Counted from the stretch's first letter, positions 16,547-26,290 are shown. The stretch is DNA of 64,000 nucleotides from Marimonas lutisalis (GCF_005434965.1 NZ_SKCI01000002.1:492001-556000); one strand, 5' to 3'. Program-made: numbers and translations. The notes: generated from the letters alone by a model not told the origin.

Positions 16547-18849
16547 CGCGCGTGAAAGGGGCCGCACATCAGGATCTGGCGCATGACAGCGCGGTAAAGC
16601 ATGTGAGCGGGGCGGCGGAATACACGGACGACATTCCCGAACCGGTTGGCACGCTTCATGCCTATCTGGGCTTGTCCGACGTCGCCCATGGCCGCATCGC
16701 TGCGATGGACCTGACCGCGGTTCGCGCCGCGCCGGGCGTGGTGGGGGTGCTGACGGCCGAAGATATCCCCGGCGCGAATGATATCAGCCCGACCGGATCG
16801 GGCGATGATCCGGTGTTTCCCGAAAAGACCGTCGAGTTTCACGGCCAGCCGCTTTTCGCCGTTGTCGCGACAAGCCGGGACGCGGCGCGACGGGCCGCGG
16901 CGCAGGCGCGGATCGAGATCGAGCCGCTCCCGCACGCGCTCGATCCGCTGGCCGCCATCGAGGCGGGCTATCCCGAGGTGACGGCGCCCCTGACGCTGCA
17001 ACGAGGCGCGGTGGAAGACGGCATGGCCGCTGCGCCGCACCGCATACGTGGACGTATGGTAATCGGTGGGCAAGATCACATGTACCTGGAAGGGCATATC
17101 GCCTTTGCCCATCCGGGCGAGGACGAAGACGTGGTTGTCTATTCGTCGTCCCAGCACCCGAGCGAAGCGCAGCACATGGTGGCGCATGTCCTGGGCGTGC
17201 CATCGCATTCGGTGGTGGTGAATGTCCGGCGCATGGGCGGCGGGTTTGGCGGCAAGGAAACGCAGATGAACCTGTTCGCCGCCGTGGCGGCCATGGCGGC
17301 GAAGAAATGGAACCGCCCGGTAAAGATCCGTCCGGACCGCGACCAGGACATGGTGGCAACGGGCAAACGGCACGATTTCGTGGCCGATTATGCTGTTGGC
17401 TATGATGATAACGGGCGTATCCAGGCGGTGGACGGCATATTCGCCGCGCGCTGCGGCTTCTCGGCCGATTTGTCGGGCCCGGTGACGGACCGGGCGCTGT
17501 TTCATGCCGACAATGCCTATTTCTATCCGCATGTGCGGCTGACTTCGCGCCCGATGAAGACGAATACGGTATCGAACACGGCATTCCGGGGCTTTGGTGG
17601 GCCGCAGGGGGTGATCGTGGCCGAGCGGATGATCGAGGAGATTGCCTATGCTCTGGGGCGCGATCCGCTGGAAATCCGGAAGGCGAATTTCTATCGCGAT
17701 GGTGGTGACGTGACACCCTATCACCAGGTCGTGGAAGACAACATACTTGAGCGTATTGTTGGGGAGCTTGAAAACAGCGCCGATTATCAGGCCCGACGAA
17801 AGGCGGTGATCGCGGCGAATGCCAAGGGCGACATCATCCGGCGGGGTATTGCCCTGACGCCGGTGAAGTTCGGCATTTCGTTTACCGCCACCTGGTACAA
17901 CCAGGCAGGTGCGCTGGTGCATGTCTACAATGACGGGTCGATCATGCTGAACCATGGCGGCACGGAGATGGGCCAGGGACTGAACATCAAGGTGGCGCAG
18001 GTGGTGGCGGACGCGTTCCAGGTGGATATCGACCGGATCAAGATCACCCGGACCACGACCGAAAAAGTGCCCAACACGTCTGCAACGGCGGCTTCGTCGG
18101 GCACTGATCTGAACGGTATGGCGGCGTTGGACGCCTGTGAGCAGATCAAGAGCCGGCTGGTGGAGTTTGCCTGTGAAACCAGGGGGGTAGAGCCCGGGCA
18201 GGTCGAGTTCCTGCCAGGGCGCCTGCGTATTGGTGACGAGGAAATCGGATTCGATGCGCTGATCAAGCAAGCCTATATGGCGCGGGTGCATCTGTCGGCT
18301 GCGGGCTTTTACAAAACGCCGAAAATCCATTGGGACCGGGAAGAGGGTAAGGGCCGGCCGTTCTATTATTTTGCTTATGGTGCGGCCTGCGCCGAGGTGG
18401 CGGTGGACACGTTGACCGGGGAATACCGGGTCGAGCGCGTCGATATCCTGCACGATGTCGGCAAGTCGCTGAATCCGGTGATTGACCGGGGGCAGGTTGA
18501 AGGCGGGTTCATCCAGGGGATGGGATGGCTGACCACGGAGGAGTTGTGGTGGGACGAGGCGGGACGGCTGCGCACGCATGCGCCTTCGACCTACAAGATC
18601 CCGCTCGCCTCGGACCGGCCGCGTGTGTTCAACGTGGCGCTGGCCGACTGGTCCCAGAATGCCGAGCGAACGATCAAACGATCGAAAGCGGTGGGCGAGC
18701 CGCCCTTCATGCTGGGCATTTCCGTGTTCGAAGCGTTGTCGATGGCGGTGGCAAGCGTGGCGGACTATCGCGAATGCCCCCGGCTGGATGCGCCGGCCAC
18801 GCCGGAACGCGTGCTGATGGCAATTGAACGGTTGAAGGGGACGGCATGA
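16543..18849 (+). CDS. xdhB: xanthine dehydrogenase molybdopterin-binding (large) subunit
   Basis: The catalytic subunit that hydroxylates hypoxanthine and xanthine at the molybdenum centre. At 768 residues it has the standard length. Molybdopterin contacts are visible in RRMGGGFGGKE and in the NHGGTEMGQGLNIKV segment, and the catalytic glutamate is in VGEPPFMLGISVFEAL near the C-terminus. It starts inside the xdhA stop and ends inside the xdhC start (both ATGA overlaps), so the three are one translationally coupled unit. Confidence 0.97.
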   Translation: MTRVKGAAHQDLAHDSAVKHVSGAAEYTDDIPEPVGTLHAYLGLSDVAHGRIAAMDLTAVRAAPGVVGVLTAEDIPGANDISPTGSGDDPVFPEKTVEFHGQPLFAVVATSRDAARRAAAQARIEIEPLPHALDPLAAIEAGYPEVTAPLTLQRGAVEDGMAAAPHRIRGRMVIGGQDHMYLEGHIAFAHPGEDEDVVVYSSSQHPSEAQHMVAHVLGVPSHSVVVNVRRMGGGFGGKETQMNLFAAVAAMAAKKWNRPVKIRPDRDQDMVATGKRHDFVADYAVGYDDNGRIQAVDGIFAARCGFSADLSGPVTDRALFHADNAYFYPHVRLTSRPMKTNTVSNTAFRGFGGPQGVIVAERMIEEIAYALGRDPLEIRKANFYRDGGDVTPYHQVVEDNILERIVGELENSADYQARRKAVIAANAKGDIIRRGIALTPVKFGISFTATWYNQAGALVHVYNDGSIMLNHGGTEMGQGLNIKVAQVVADAFQVDIDRIKITRTTTEKVPNTSATAASSGTDLNGMAALDACEQIKSRLVEFACETRGVEPGQVEFLPGRLRIGDEEIGFDALIKQAYMARVHLSAAGFYKTPKIHWDREEGKGRPFYYFAYGAACAEVAVDTLTGEYRVERVDILHDVGKSLNPVIDRGQVEGGFIQGMGWLTTEELWWDEAGRLRTHAPSTYKIPLASDRPRVFNVALADWSQNAERTIKRSKAVGEPPFMLGISVFEALSMAVASVADYRECPRLDAPATPERVLMAIERLKGTA

Positions 18850-19670
18850 CCGGTCTTGAACGGTTCTTCGAAGACTGCGGCGAGGTGATCGAAGTGCGGA
18901 TCACCCGCCTGAGCGGTTCCGGCCCGCGCGAGGAAGGCGCGGTGATGTATGTTGCCGCCCGGGCGGATTGGGGCACGATAGGTGGCGGTCAACTGGAGTA
19001 CATGGCGCTGGATGAGGCGCGAAAACTGCTATCCAGCGGGAATAACCATACGCAAATGTATGTTACCTTGGGTCCGGACAGCGGGCAGTGTTGCGGCGGG
19101 CAGGTGGACTTGGTGCTGACCCGGTTGGGAGACGCGGAAAAGACCGATGCCCTGGCTGCGAGGGAAAGGCAGCTGGCAACGCAGCCGGAGGTGCTGATCT
19201 TCGGCGCGGGACATGTCGGGCGGGCCCTGGCGCGGGCGTTGATGCCGTTGCCGCTGCGCCCGGTGTTGATCGACAGCCGTGCAGAGGAGTTGGCAAAGGC
19301 CGCTAGCGATATTCCTAAAACACTGATTGCATTACCTGAATCTCAAATACATACGTCCAAGTATGCCGTGGCTGCGGTGATCCTGACCCATGACCATGCG
19401 CTGGACTTTCTATTGGCAGCCGAGGCTATGAGACGCGGGACCTTTCGGTATGTCGGGATGATTGGCTCAAAGACAAAGCGCGCGGCGTTTGCAGGATGGA
19501 TGCGCCGGAATGAGCCGGACCTGGATGTCGAGACGTTGATCTGCCCGATGGCGGCGGCGCATAAAGGTGACAAGAGGCCCGAGGTGATCGCGGCGTTTGT
19601 CGCGGCCGAAATCCTGCAGGCGGTTTTGAGCACCAAAAACATACTAAAGAGTATGGAGGCAAGCAGATGA
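18846..19670 (+). CDS. xdhC: xanthine dehydrogenase accessory protein XdhC
   Basis: Binds molybdenum cofactor, promotes its sulfuration and inserts it into XdhB. The 274-residue protein has GTIGGGQLEYMALDEAR and the PDSGQCCGG cysteine motif in the XdhC N-terminal domain, then a Rossmann-like domain with FGAGHVGRALARAL and VILTHDHALD. It overlaps xdhB and guaD by four bases each. A local run of AT-richer codons around 19300-19370 is the only compositional irregularity. Confidence 0.95.
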   Translation: MTGLERFFEDCGEVIEVRITRLSGSGPREEGAVMYVAARADWGTIGGGQLEYMALDEARKLLSSGNNHTQMYVTLGPDSGQCCGGQVDLVLTRLGDAEKTDALAARERQLATQPEVLIFGAGHVGRALARALMPLPLRPVLIDSRAEELAKAASDIPKTLIALPESQIHTSKYAVAAVILTHDHALDFLLAAEAMRRGTFRYVGMIGSKTKRAAFAGWMRRNEPDLDVETLICPMAAAHKGDKRPEVIAAFVAAEILQAVLSTKNILKSMEASR

Positions 19671-20965
19671 CCGTCAAAATCCTGCGCAGCAGGGTTCTGA
19701 GCTTTGACCGTGCCCCGCAGGGCCCGCAGGATGGAGACGCCTTTACCTATATCGAGGACGGAGCCCTGTTGCTGCGCGACGGGGTGATCGCGGCGCGCGG
19801 GGCATATCTGGATATTTCGCGCCAGGAACCCGCGGCCGAGATCATCGATCACCGTCCGCATCTGCTGATGCCGGGGTTCATCGATCCCCACCTGCATTTT
19901 CCGCAGGTCCAGGTGATCGCGAGCTGGGGTGAGCAGTTGCTGGACTGGCTGAGCGATTACACCTTTCCCGAGGAGATGCGGTTTTCGGATCCGGAGCATG
20001 CGGCACGCATGGCGACCGCATTTTTCGATCTGCTGACGGCGCATGGCACCACGACGGCGGTGGCCTATTGCTCGGCGCACAAGACATCGGCCGAGGCGTT
20101 CTTTACCGAGGCCGCGCGCCGCAACATGTGCATGGCGGGCGGCAAGGTGATGATGGACCGGAACGCCCCGGACGGATTGGTGGACGAGGCGCAATCGAGC
20201 CATGACGACAGTGCCGCCTTGATCGAAGCATGGCATGGCAAGGGGCGGTTGCGCTACGCAATCACGCCGCGGTTTGCCATCACCTCGAGCCCGGCGCAGC
20301 TGGAGGCCGCGGGGGCGCTGGCGCAGGCGCATCCGGATTGTTTCGTCCAGACGCATCTATCAGAAAACAAAAACGAAATCGCCGAAACGCTGCGGCTTTT
20401 TCCTGACGCGCCGGACTATATCGGGGTTTACGAGATGCACGGGCTTCTGGGGCCCAAAGCGCTCTTGGGGCATTGCATCCACCTTGAGTCGCGCGAGATC
20501 GATGTCCTGGCCGAAACTGGATCGCACCCGGTATTTTGCCCCACATCGAACCTGTTTCTGGGCAGCGGGTTGTTCGATGATGCCGGGCTGCGCGCGCGGG
20601 GCATTGGCAACGCGATCGCCACGGATATCGGCGGCGGGACCAGTTACTCGATGCTGCAGACGCTGAACGAGGGCTACAAGGTGCTGCAATTGCAGCGCCA
20701 GCAGATGCACCCCTATACGGCGTTCCACTGGATCACGCGCGGCAACGCCGAAGTCATGGGGATGGCAGACCGGATCGGCACGCTGGATGTGGGCAGCGAC
20801 GCGGATATCGTGGTACTGAACTCGGCGGCGACGCCGGCGATGGCGCTGCGGGCGGAGCGGATCGAAACGCTGGCAGAAGAGCTTTTCCTACTGATGATCC
20901 TTGGCGATGACCGCGCTGTGGTGCAGACATACGTGGCTGGTGTGGCGATGAAGGCCGCGGGCTGA
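19667..20965 (+). CDS. guaD: guanine deaminase
   Basis: Deaminates guanine to xanthine and so feeds XdhAB. The 432-residue amidohydrolase has the metal-binding PGFIDPHLHFPQ, the HLSENKNEIAE histidine, HCIHL, and FCPTSNLFLGSGLF. The C-terminal NGxAEVMGxxDRIGTLDVGSDADIVVL segment is typical of the family. It starts within the xdhC stop (ATGA), which places it firmly in the operon. Confidence 0.95.
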   Translation: MTVKILRSRVLSFDRAPQGPQDGDAFTYIEDGALLLRDGVIAARGAYLDISRQEPAAEIIDHRPHLLMPGFIDPHLHFPQVQVIASWGEQLLDWLSDYTFPEEMRFSDPEHAARMATAFFDLLTAHGTTTAVAYCSAHKTSAEAFFTEAARRNMCMAGGKVMMDRNAPDGLVDEAQSSHDDSAALIEAWHGKGRLRYAITPRFAITSSPAQLEAAGALAQAHPDCFVQTHLSENKNEIAETLRLFPDAPDYIGVYEMHGLLGPKALLGHCIHLESREIDVLAETGSHPVFCPTSNLFLGSGLFDDAGLRARGIGNAIATDIGGGTSYSMLQTLNEGYKVLQLQRQQMHPYTAFHWITRGNAEVMGMADRIGTLDVGSDADIVVLNSAATPAMALRAERIETLAEELFLLMILGDDRAVVQTYVAGVAMKAAG

Positions 20966-20983
20966 CATCCGGGAATGAGGCCG

Positions 20984-22348
20984 ATGACGAAACATATCCA
21001 TGAACCGGCGCGCGAAACGCCGGTGGTGCACGAAGCCGATGTTCTGGTCGTGGGGTCCGGTCCTGGCGGGCTGGCCGCAGCGCTGGCGGCGGCGCGGGCG
21101 GGCGCTCGCGTCGCGCTGGTCGAAAGGTTCGGTTGTTTCGGCGGCAATATCACCGTTGTCGGCGTGGAAGGGTTTGCCTGGTATCGGCATGAGGCGACGG
21201 TCGAGGCCGGCGGCATCGGCCGTGAGTTCGAGGACCGGGCCAAAGCGATGGGCGCGGCCGTGCCCGAGAGCCAGAGCCTGAGCTACGAGCTGGACAGCGA
21301 GGGTTTCAAGCTGGTAGCCGACGCGCTGGTCGAGGAGGCGGGCATTCACCCGATGCTGCACCGGCAGTTCGTCGCCCCGGTGATGGAAGGCGACACGATC
21401 CGCGGAATCGTCGTGGAATCGAAGGCCGGGCGCGAGGCGATCCTGGCCCGGATGGTGATTGATGCCACGGGCGATGCGGACGTGGCCCACCGTGCCGGGG
21501 CGCCGACCATCAAGACGCCGCTGGAGGAGGTGCAGGCCGCGAGCGTCATGTTTCACCTGGCAGGCGTGGAAAAGGCGCGTTTCATGGCGGGGGTGCGGGC
21601 CGATCCGCAGACCTACAAGGACTGGTCGAGCGGGGAATGGGTGGTCGAGACGGACGGGAAAGAGGACGACATGTTCAGCCCGTTCCTGGGCAAGCCGTTC
21701 GAAACGGCGATCCGTGACGGGGTGATCCCGGCGCATCTGAATACCATTGGCGGCACCTGGGGCGCGGTGCATGACAGTGGCGAGATGACCTATATGAACC
21801 TGGTGCACCTGGCCGGCTGCGATGGCGTGGACCCCGACAGCCTGACGCATTTCGAGATCGAGGGACGCCGTCAGGCGATGCACGCGATCGAAGCGCTGCG
21901 GCGTTATACGCCGGGCTGTGAAAACGTGCGGCTACGCAATTTCGGAATGAGCATTGGCATCCGCGACAGCCGCAAGATCGACGCGCTCTACAACAAGACC
22001 GAAGAGGACGTCCGCCAGGAAGGGCGCTTTGGCGACAGTATCGGCATATACGCCGAGTTCATCGACGGCTATGGCGTGCTGATCATCCCGACGACAGGGC
22101 GATATATGCAGGTGCCGTTCCGGGCGCTCTTGCCAAAAGGGGTGCGCAACCTGGCCGTGGCGGGACGCGCGATCGGCGGGGACAAGATGGCCCATGCCGC
22201 GACGCGCAACATGGCGTGTTGCGCGGTTACCGGTCAGGGCGCGGGGATCGCCGCGGCGCTGGCCGTCAGGGCGGGGTGCGAGTTGGCCGCGGTGGATATT
22301 TCCGCCGTTCAGGGCGAGCTGACGCGACAGGGCGTGCGGATCGACTGA
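20984..22348 (+). CDS. FAD-dependent oxidoreductase at the end of the purine operon
   Basis: A flavoprotein of about 454 residues with the dinucleotide motif VVGSGPGGLAAALAAARAG and RFGCFGGNITVVGVEGF, a pattern of the FAD_oxidored (PF12831) family. MVIDATGDADVAHRAG and the late AVAGRAIGGDKMAHAATRNM are also typical. The substrate is unknown. It lies only about 20 bases past guaD, so it is probably in the same transcript and may act on a purine-derived compound. ATG at 20984 follows a TGAGG ribosome site; an in-frame ATG nine bases earlier (20975) is possible. Confidence 0.85.
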   Translation: MTKHIHEPARETPVVHEADVLVVGSGPGGLAAALAAARAGARVALVERFGCFGGNITVVGVEGFAWYRHEATVEAGGIGREFEDRAKAMGAAVPESQSLSYELDSEGFKLVADALVEEAGIHPMLHRQFVAPVMEGDTIRGIVVESKAGREAILARMVIDATGDADVAHRAGAPTIKTPLEEVQAASVMFHLAGVEKARFMAGVRADPQTYKDWSSGEWVVETDGKEDDMFSPFLGKPFETAIRDGVIPAHLNTIGGTWGAVHDSGEMTYMNLVHLAGCDGVDPDSLTHFEIEGRRQAMHAIEALRRYTPGCENVRLRNFGMSIGIRDSRKIDALYNKTEEDVRQEGRFGDSIGIYAEFIDGYGVLIIPTTGRYMQVPFRALLPKGVRNLAVAGRAIGGDKMAHAATRNMACCAVTGQGAGIAAALAVRAGCELAAVDISAVQGELTRQGVRID

Positions 22349-22358
22349 GCCGTCGCGA

Positions 22359-23060
22359 TCAGCCGATGGCTTCGACGAGGGCGGGCAGTTCGCCGAGGTC
22401 TACCAATTCGGCAAAGCGGGAAGACCCCGTTGGCGGGTCGGCTTTTTCCAGCTCCCATTCCAGCCCGTGGGGCACGTAAACGCCCCATCCGCCGGCTTCG
22501 ATTGCCGGGACGACATCGGATTTCAGCGAGTTGCCTACCATCATCGCGTGCGTCGGCCCGTCGCCATGGCGGGCAAAGGTATCGTGGTAGGTCTGGAACG
22601 TTTTGTCCGAGACGATTTCGACCGCGTCGAAAAGCTCGCCCAGGCCGGACTGGGCGAGCTTGCGCTCCTGATCCAGCAGATCGCCCTTGGTGATCAGCAC
22701 GAGCTGATAGCCCGGGGCAAGCTGTTCGATCGCATCGCGGGCATGCGGCAGAAGCTCGATCGGATGGCGCAGCATGTCCTGCCCGGCCAGAATTATTTCG
22801 TGGATCACCGAACCCGGAACCCGGTCACCCGTGACTTCGAGTGCGGTTTCGATCATCGACAGCATGAACCCCTTGATGCCGAAACCGTAGTGGCCGAGGT
22901 TGCGGCGTTCGGCTTCGAGCAGGCGCTCGGCCAGGTGGTCAGGATCGGCGAAATCGCGCAGAAGATCGGCGAATCGCTCTTGTGTCATCTGGAAGAAGCG
23001 TTCGTTGTGCCAGAGCGTATCGTCTGCATCGAACCCGATTGTCGTAAGATTCCGGGGCAT
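22359..23060 (-). CDS. HAD family hydrolase
   Basis: A 233-residue HAD subfamily IA phosphatase-like protein. Motif I is GFDADDTLWHN (nucleophile Asp11, acid/base Asp13), motif II is VLITKGD, the motif III lysine is in SDKTF, and motif IV is MVGNSLKSDVVPA. The alpha-helical cap lies between about 20 and 95. The substrate is unknown; the closest characterised relatives are phosphoglycolate- or nucleotidase-like. It converges on the FAD oxidoreductase with ten bases between stops, and is divergent from clpS. Confidence 0.88.
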   Translation of the reverse strand: MPRNLTTIGFDADDTLWHNERFFQMTQERFADLLRDFADPDHLAERLLEAERRNLGHYGFGIKGFMLSMIETALEVTGDRVPGSVIHEIILAGQDMLRHPIELLPHARDAIEQLAPGYQLVLITKGDLLDQERKLAQSGLGELFDAVEIVSDKTFQTYHDTFARHGDGPTHAMMVGNSLKSDVVPAIEAGGWGVYVPHGLEWELEKADPPTGSSRFAELVDLGELPALVEAIG

Positions 23061-23139
23061 TAAGCCTCTCCTGCGCGGTCACCCTCTTTTCTCGGGCCGT
23101 TCAGAAGTTATATAGAACGCCCGAGGTAGAGAAACCCAA

Positions 23140-23496
23140 ATGACAAGCGGTGGGGCCATGAGCCTTTGGAATGTGACCATGTCGGACGAGCGCGAAGGCG
23201 ACGGTGATACGTCGGTCGTGGTCGAAACGCGGCCAAAGACCAAGCGGCCACCGCTCTACAAGGTGCTGCTTTTGAACGACGACTACACGCCGATGGAATT
23301 CGTCGTGCACGTGCTTGAGCGGTTTTTCGGGATGAACCACGCGCAGGCCTTCGAGGTGATGCTGACGGTGCACAAGAAGGGCATTGCCGTGGTCGGCGTG
23401 TTCTCGCACGAGATTGCCGAGACCAAGGTGACGCAGGTGATGGATTTCGCGCGCCGCCACCAGCACCCGCTGCAATGCACCATGGAAAAGGAATGA
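23140..23496 (+). CDS. clpS: ATP-dependent Clp protease adaptor ClpS
   Basis: Delivers N-end-rule substrates to the ClpAP protease. The family core starts at [20 protein letters not shown] and continues [20 protein letters not shown] to [14 protein letters not shown], including the N-degron pocket residues (the NDD of LLNDDYTPM and the H of TVHKKG). The N-terminal extension of about 35 residues is acidic. Several in-frame ATGs (23140, 23158, 23179) are possible. clpA is not adjacent here. Confidence 0.93.
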   Translation: MTSGGAMSLWNVTMSDEREGDGDTSVVVETRPKTKRPPLYKVLLLNDDYTPMEFVVHVLERFFGMNHAQAFEVMLTVHKKGIAVVGVFSHEIAETKVTQVMDFARRHQHPLQCTMEKE

Positions 23497-23518
23497 GGGC
23501 CCTGCGCCCCGGTTTTTC

Positions 23519-24511
23519 ATGAGTGATCCGCGTCTGGCCCAGTTTCTGGAAGATGGATGGTACGATCTGCCCGAAGAGGGCGTGATTGCCGTGTTCGGCG
23601 CGGTGACCTCGACGGCGCTGGCGGCGTTGCCGAAAGACCGGGTGCAGGTGATCTCCCGCTTGAAGCCTGACTACGATGATCTGGCTGCGGCGGGGTTTGC
23701 CGTGGCGGTCGCGCCGCCTGGGTCCGCAGCCGTTTCCGTTGTGTTCCTGCCTCGCGCCAAGGCGCAGGCGCGGGCGCAGTTGGCGCAAGCTATGGCGCTG
23801 TCGGGCGTTGTCATCGTGGATGGGCAGAAGACGGACGGTGTGGACAGCCTGCTGCGCGAGATGAAAAAGCGCGCGGAGTGCAGTGCGGCCTTTTCCAAGG
23901 CGCATGGCAAGACCTTTGTCGCGCGGGGAAAGGCCGGGGATTTCGCCGACTGGATGCAGGCGGGCGAACCGCGCGAGATCGAGGGCGGGTTCGAGACCTG
24001 CGCGGGCGTGTTCTCGGCAGATGGCATAGATCCGGCCTCGGCGCTTCTGGCGGGCGCATTGCCGGCGCGTTTGGGCGCGCATGTCGCCGACCTGGGGGCA
24101 GGCTGGGGATACCTGGCGCGGCGGATCCTGACACATGAGGGGGTCGAGACCCTTGACCTGGTCGAAGCCGATCACGCCGCGCTGGACTGTGCGCGGCGTA
24201 ACGTGGCCGACGCACGGGCGCGGTTTCACTGGGCCGATGCCACGCGCTGGATGCCGGATGCGCCGGTGGATGCGGTGGTGATGAACCCGCCGTTTCACGA
24301 GGGCCGCAAGGGCGTGCCGGAGCTGGGGCAGCAATTCATCGCCGCGGCGGCGCGGATGTTGGCGCCAGGCGGACGGCTCTGGATGGTGGCCAATCGGCAC
24401 CTGCCCTATGAGAAAGCCTTGCACGCCCATTTCCGCGAGGTCGAGGAGATCGGGGGCGACACGCGGTTCAAACTGTTTCGCGCGGCGCGGCCGTCTCGCA
24501 CGCGGGGCTGA
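23519..24511 (+). CDS. RsmC-like class I SAM-dependent rRNA methyltransferase
   Basis: A 330-residue methyltransferase of the RsmC/RlmG type: an N-terminal degenerate methyltransferase-like domain (about 1-165) followed by a catalytic domain. The SAM-binding motif is VADLGAGWGYLARRIL, and the N2-guanine catalytic motif is MNPPFHEG. The likely product is m2G in 16S rRNA (position 1207 in E. coli numbering), but the exact target is inferred. It begins 22 bases after clpS in the same direction. Confidence 0.85.
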   Translation: MSDPRLAQFLEDGWYDLPEEGVIAVFGAVTSTALAALPKDRVQVISRLKPDYDDLAAAGFAVAVAPPGSAAVSVVFLPRAKAQARAQLAQAMALSGVVIVDGQKTDGVDSLLREMKKRAECSAAFSKAHGKTFVARGKAGDFADWMQAGEPREIEGGFETCAGVFSADGIDPASALLAGALPARLGAHVADLGAGWGYLARRILTHEGVETLDLVEADHAALDCARRNVADARARFHWADATRWMPDAPVDAVVMNPPFHEGRKGVPELGQQFIAAAARMLAPGGRLWMVANRHLPYEKALHAHFREVEEIGGDTRFKLFRAARPSRTRG

Positions 24512-24552
24512 TTTCCCGTAACGTTTCCCGACGAATCAAGAAAGGTGGGCTG

Positions 24553-25353
24553 ATGACGCTCTCGATTGCCGGAAAGACCGCCATTGTCACGGGCGCAGCC
24601 AACGGCGTGGGCCTGGCGATTGCCCGACATTTCGCGGACAAGGGCGCGAACGTGATGTTTGCGGACATGGACGAAGAAGGCCTTGCGCGCGAGGTGGGTG
24701 ACACCGGCGACGAAAGCAATATCCGCTATTTCTCGGGCGATCTGCGCGAAAAGCTGACCATCGCCAACCTGCTGTCGGCCACGATCGACGCTTTTGACCG
24801 TGTCGATGTTCTGGTGAATGCCTCGCGGCAGGTGGTGCGCTCGAATCCGCTCAACCCCGATGACGACGCGGTTGAGACGTTGATCCAGCAGAATCTGATG
24901 ACCGCGCTGAGGCTGAGCCAGGTCGTGGCCAAGCGTATGATCAAACAGGCCGAGGGCAACGGGGAAGGGCCTGTGGGCTCGATCATCAATCTGAGCTCGA
25001 TCCTTGCGATCCGGGCCCATCCCGAACTGATGGCGCTGTCGATTTCCAATGCCGCGCTTGAGCAGATGACCCGATCGCTTGCCGTGGCACTTGCCGGCCA
25101 AAGGATCCGTGTGAACGCGGTGGCGATGGGCTCGGTCATGAGCGCGAGCCTGCAGGAGCATCTGAAAGAGCATCCCGATTTCCGGGGGGTCATCGAGGCG
25201 GGCACGCCGCTGGGCCGGATCGCGAGCCCGACGGAACTGGCCGAGTCGGTACAGTTCCTGGCCAGCGACGGATCGGGGTTCATGACGGGGCAGGTTCTGA
25301 CGGTGGATGGCGGGCGCACCCTGCTGGATCCGGTCACCGCGCCGGCACATTGA
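24553..25353 (+). CDS. SDR-fold protein with lost catalytic residues, upstream of hemF
   Basis: A 266-residue protein with the SDR cofactor motif intact (TGAANGVGLAIARHF, from residue 13). The active site is not. NNAG is replaced by VNASRQ (88-93), Ser149 is kept in NLSS, but the positions of the catalytic Tyr and Lys (13 and 17 residues later) are Leu162 and Asn166 in ELMALSISNAALEQ. The C-terminal GQVLTVDGGRTLL is normal. It may bind NAD(P) without catalysis, or use other residues. It ends 16 bases before the hemF start and is likely co-transcribed with it. Confidence 0.82.
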   Translation: MTLSIAGKTAIVTGAANGVGLAIARHFADKGANVMFADMDEEGLAREVGDTGDESNIRYFSGDLREKLTIANLLSATIDAFDRVDVLVNASRQVVRSNPLNPDDDAVETLIQQNLMTALRLSQVVAKRMIKQAEGNGEGPVGSIINLSSILAIRAHPELMALSISNAALEQMTRSLAVALAGQRIRVNAVAMGSVMSASLQEHLKEHPDFRGVIEAGTPLGRIASPTELAESVQFLASDGSGFMTGQVLTVDGGRTLLDPVTAPAH

Positions 25354-25369
25354 CAGGGAAGGGAGCAGT

Positions 25370-26263
25370 ATGAGCGACGCAATGGACAGCGAAAAGGCGC
25401 GCGCGAGCGCCTGGTTCCGGCAGCTGCGGGATGAAATTGTTGCGGCTTTCGAGGCACTTGAAGACACGCAGGCCGAGGGCCCGTTCGCCGATGCGCCGGC
25501 GGGCCGCTTTGAGGTGAGCGAGACGAAACGCGCCAGCGAAGACGGCAGCGATGCCGGCGGCGGGTTGATGAGCGTGATGCGCGGAGGACGGGTATTCGAG
25601 AAGGTGGGCGTGAACGTATCCACCGTCTATGGCACGCTGGGCGAGCGGGCGCAGGCGGCGATGGCGGCGCGCAAGGGCATGCCGGGGATGAAGGATGACC
25701 CGCGCTTCTGGGCCAGCGGCATCAGCCTGGTGGCGCATATGCAGAACCCGCACACGCCGGCGGTGCACATGAACACGCGGATGTTCTGGACGCCGCATGG
25801 CTGGTGGTTCGGGGGGGGATCGGATCTGAATCCCTGCATTGAATATCAAGAGGATACCGAGCATTTCCATGCGGTTCAGAAGGCGCATTGCGACCGGCAT
25901 GACCCCGGGTATTACCCGCGGTTCAAGGCCTGGGCGGACGAGTATTTCTATGTGCCGCACCGGCACCGGGCGCGGGGGGTCGGGGGCATTTTCCTGGACG
26001 ATCACAACACCGGCGACTGGGACGCGGATTTCGCCTTTATCCAGGATGTGGGCCGGGCGTTCCTGCCTGCCTTTCTGCCGGTGACCGAGCGGCGGCGGAA
26101 CACGCCATGGACCGACGAGGACCGCGACACGCAGTTGATCCAGCGCGGGCTTTATGCGGAATACAACTTGGTCTACGACCGGGGCACCAAGTTCGGCCTG
26201 GAGACCGGGCATGATGCCAACGCGGTTTTGATGAGCCTGCCGCCCTTGGCGAAGTGGGTTTGA
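25370..26263 (+). CDS. hemF: oxygen-dependent coproporphyrinogen III oxidase
   Basis: Converts coproporphyrinogen III to protoporphyrinogen IX in aerobic heme synthesis. The 297-residue protein carries the family signatures GVNVSTVYGTLGE, the PHTPAVHMNTRMF histidine loop, WWFGGGSDLNP, and FLDDHNTGDWD. GAAGGGAG lies just before ATG 25370; in-frame upstream starts would overlap the SDR gene. It sits with two SDR genes, and hemE and hemC lie 4-6 kb away. Confidence 0.96.
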   Translation: MSDAMDSEKARASAWFRQLRDEIVAAFEALEDTQAEGPFADAPAGRFEVSETKRASEDGSDAGGGLMSVMRGGRVFEKVGVNVSTVYGTLGERAQAAMAARKGMPGMKDDPRFWASGISLVAHMQNPHTPAVHMNTRMFWTPHGWWFGGGSDLNPCIEYQEDTEHFHAVQKAHCDRHDPGYYPRFKAWADEYFYVPHRHRARGVGGIFLDDHNTGDWDADFAFIQDVGRAFLPAFLPVTERRRNTPWTDEDRDTQLIQRGLYAEYNLVYDRGTKFGLETGHDANAVLMSLPPLAKWV

Positions 26264-26290
26264 TTTCAACGTCTTGAGGGAGGACAGGCA

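Noticed and set aside
16117-18579. Long minus-strand open frame of about 820 codons opposite xdhA/xdhB
   Set aside because: It is a high-GC antisense shadow. Both plus-strand genes carry full catalytic motifs and ATGA-coupled boundaries, and the antisense product shows no domain.
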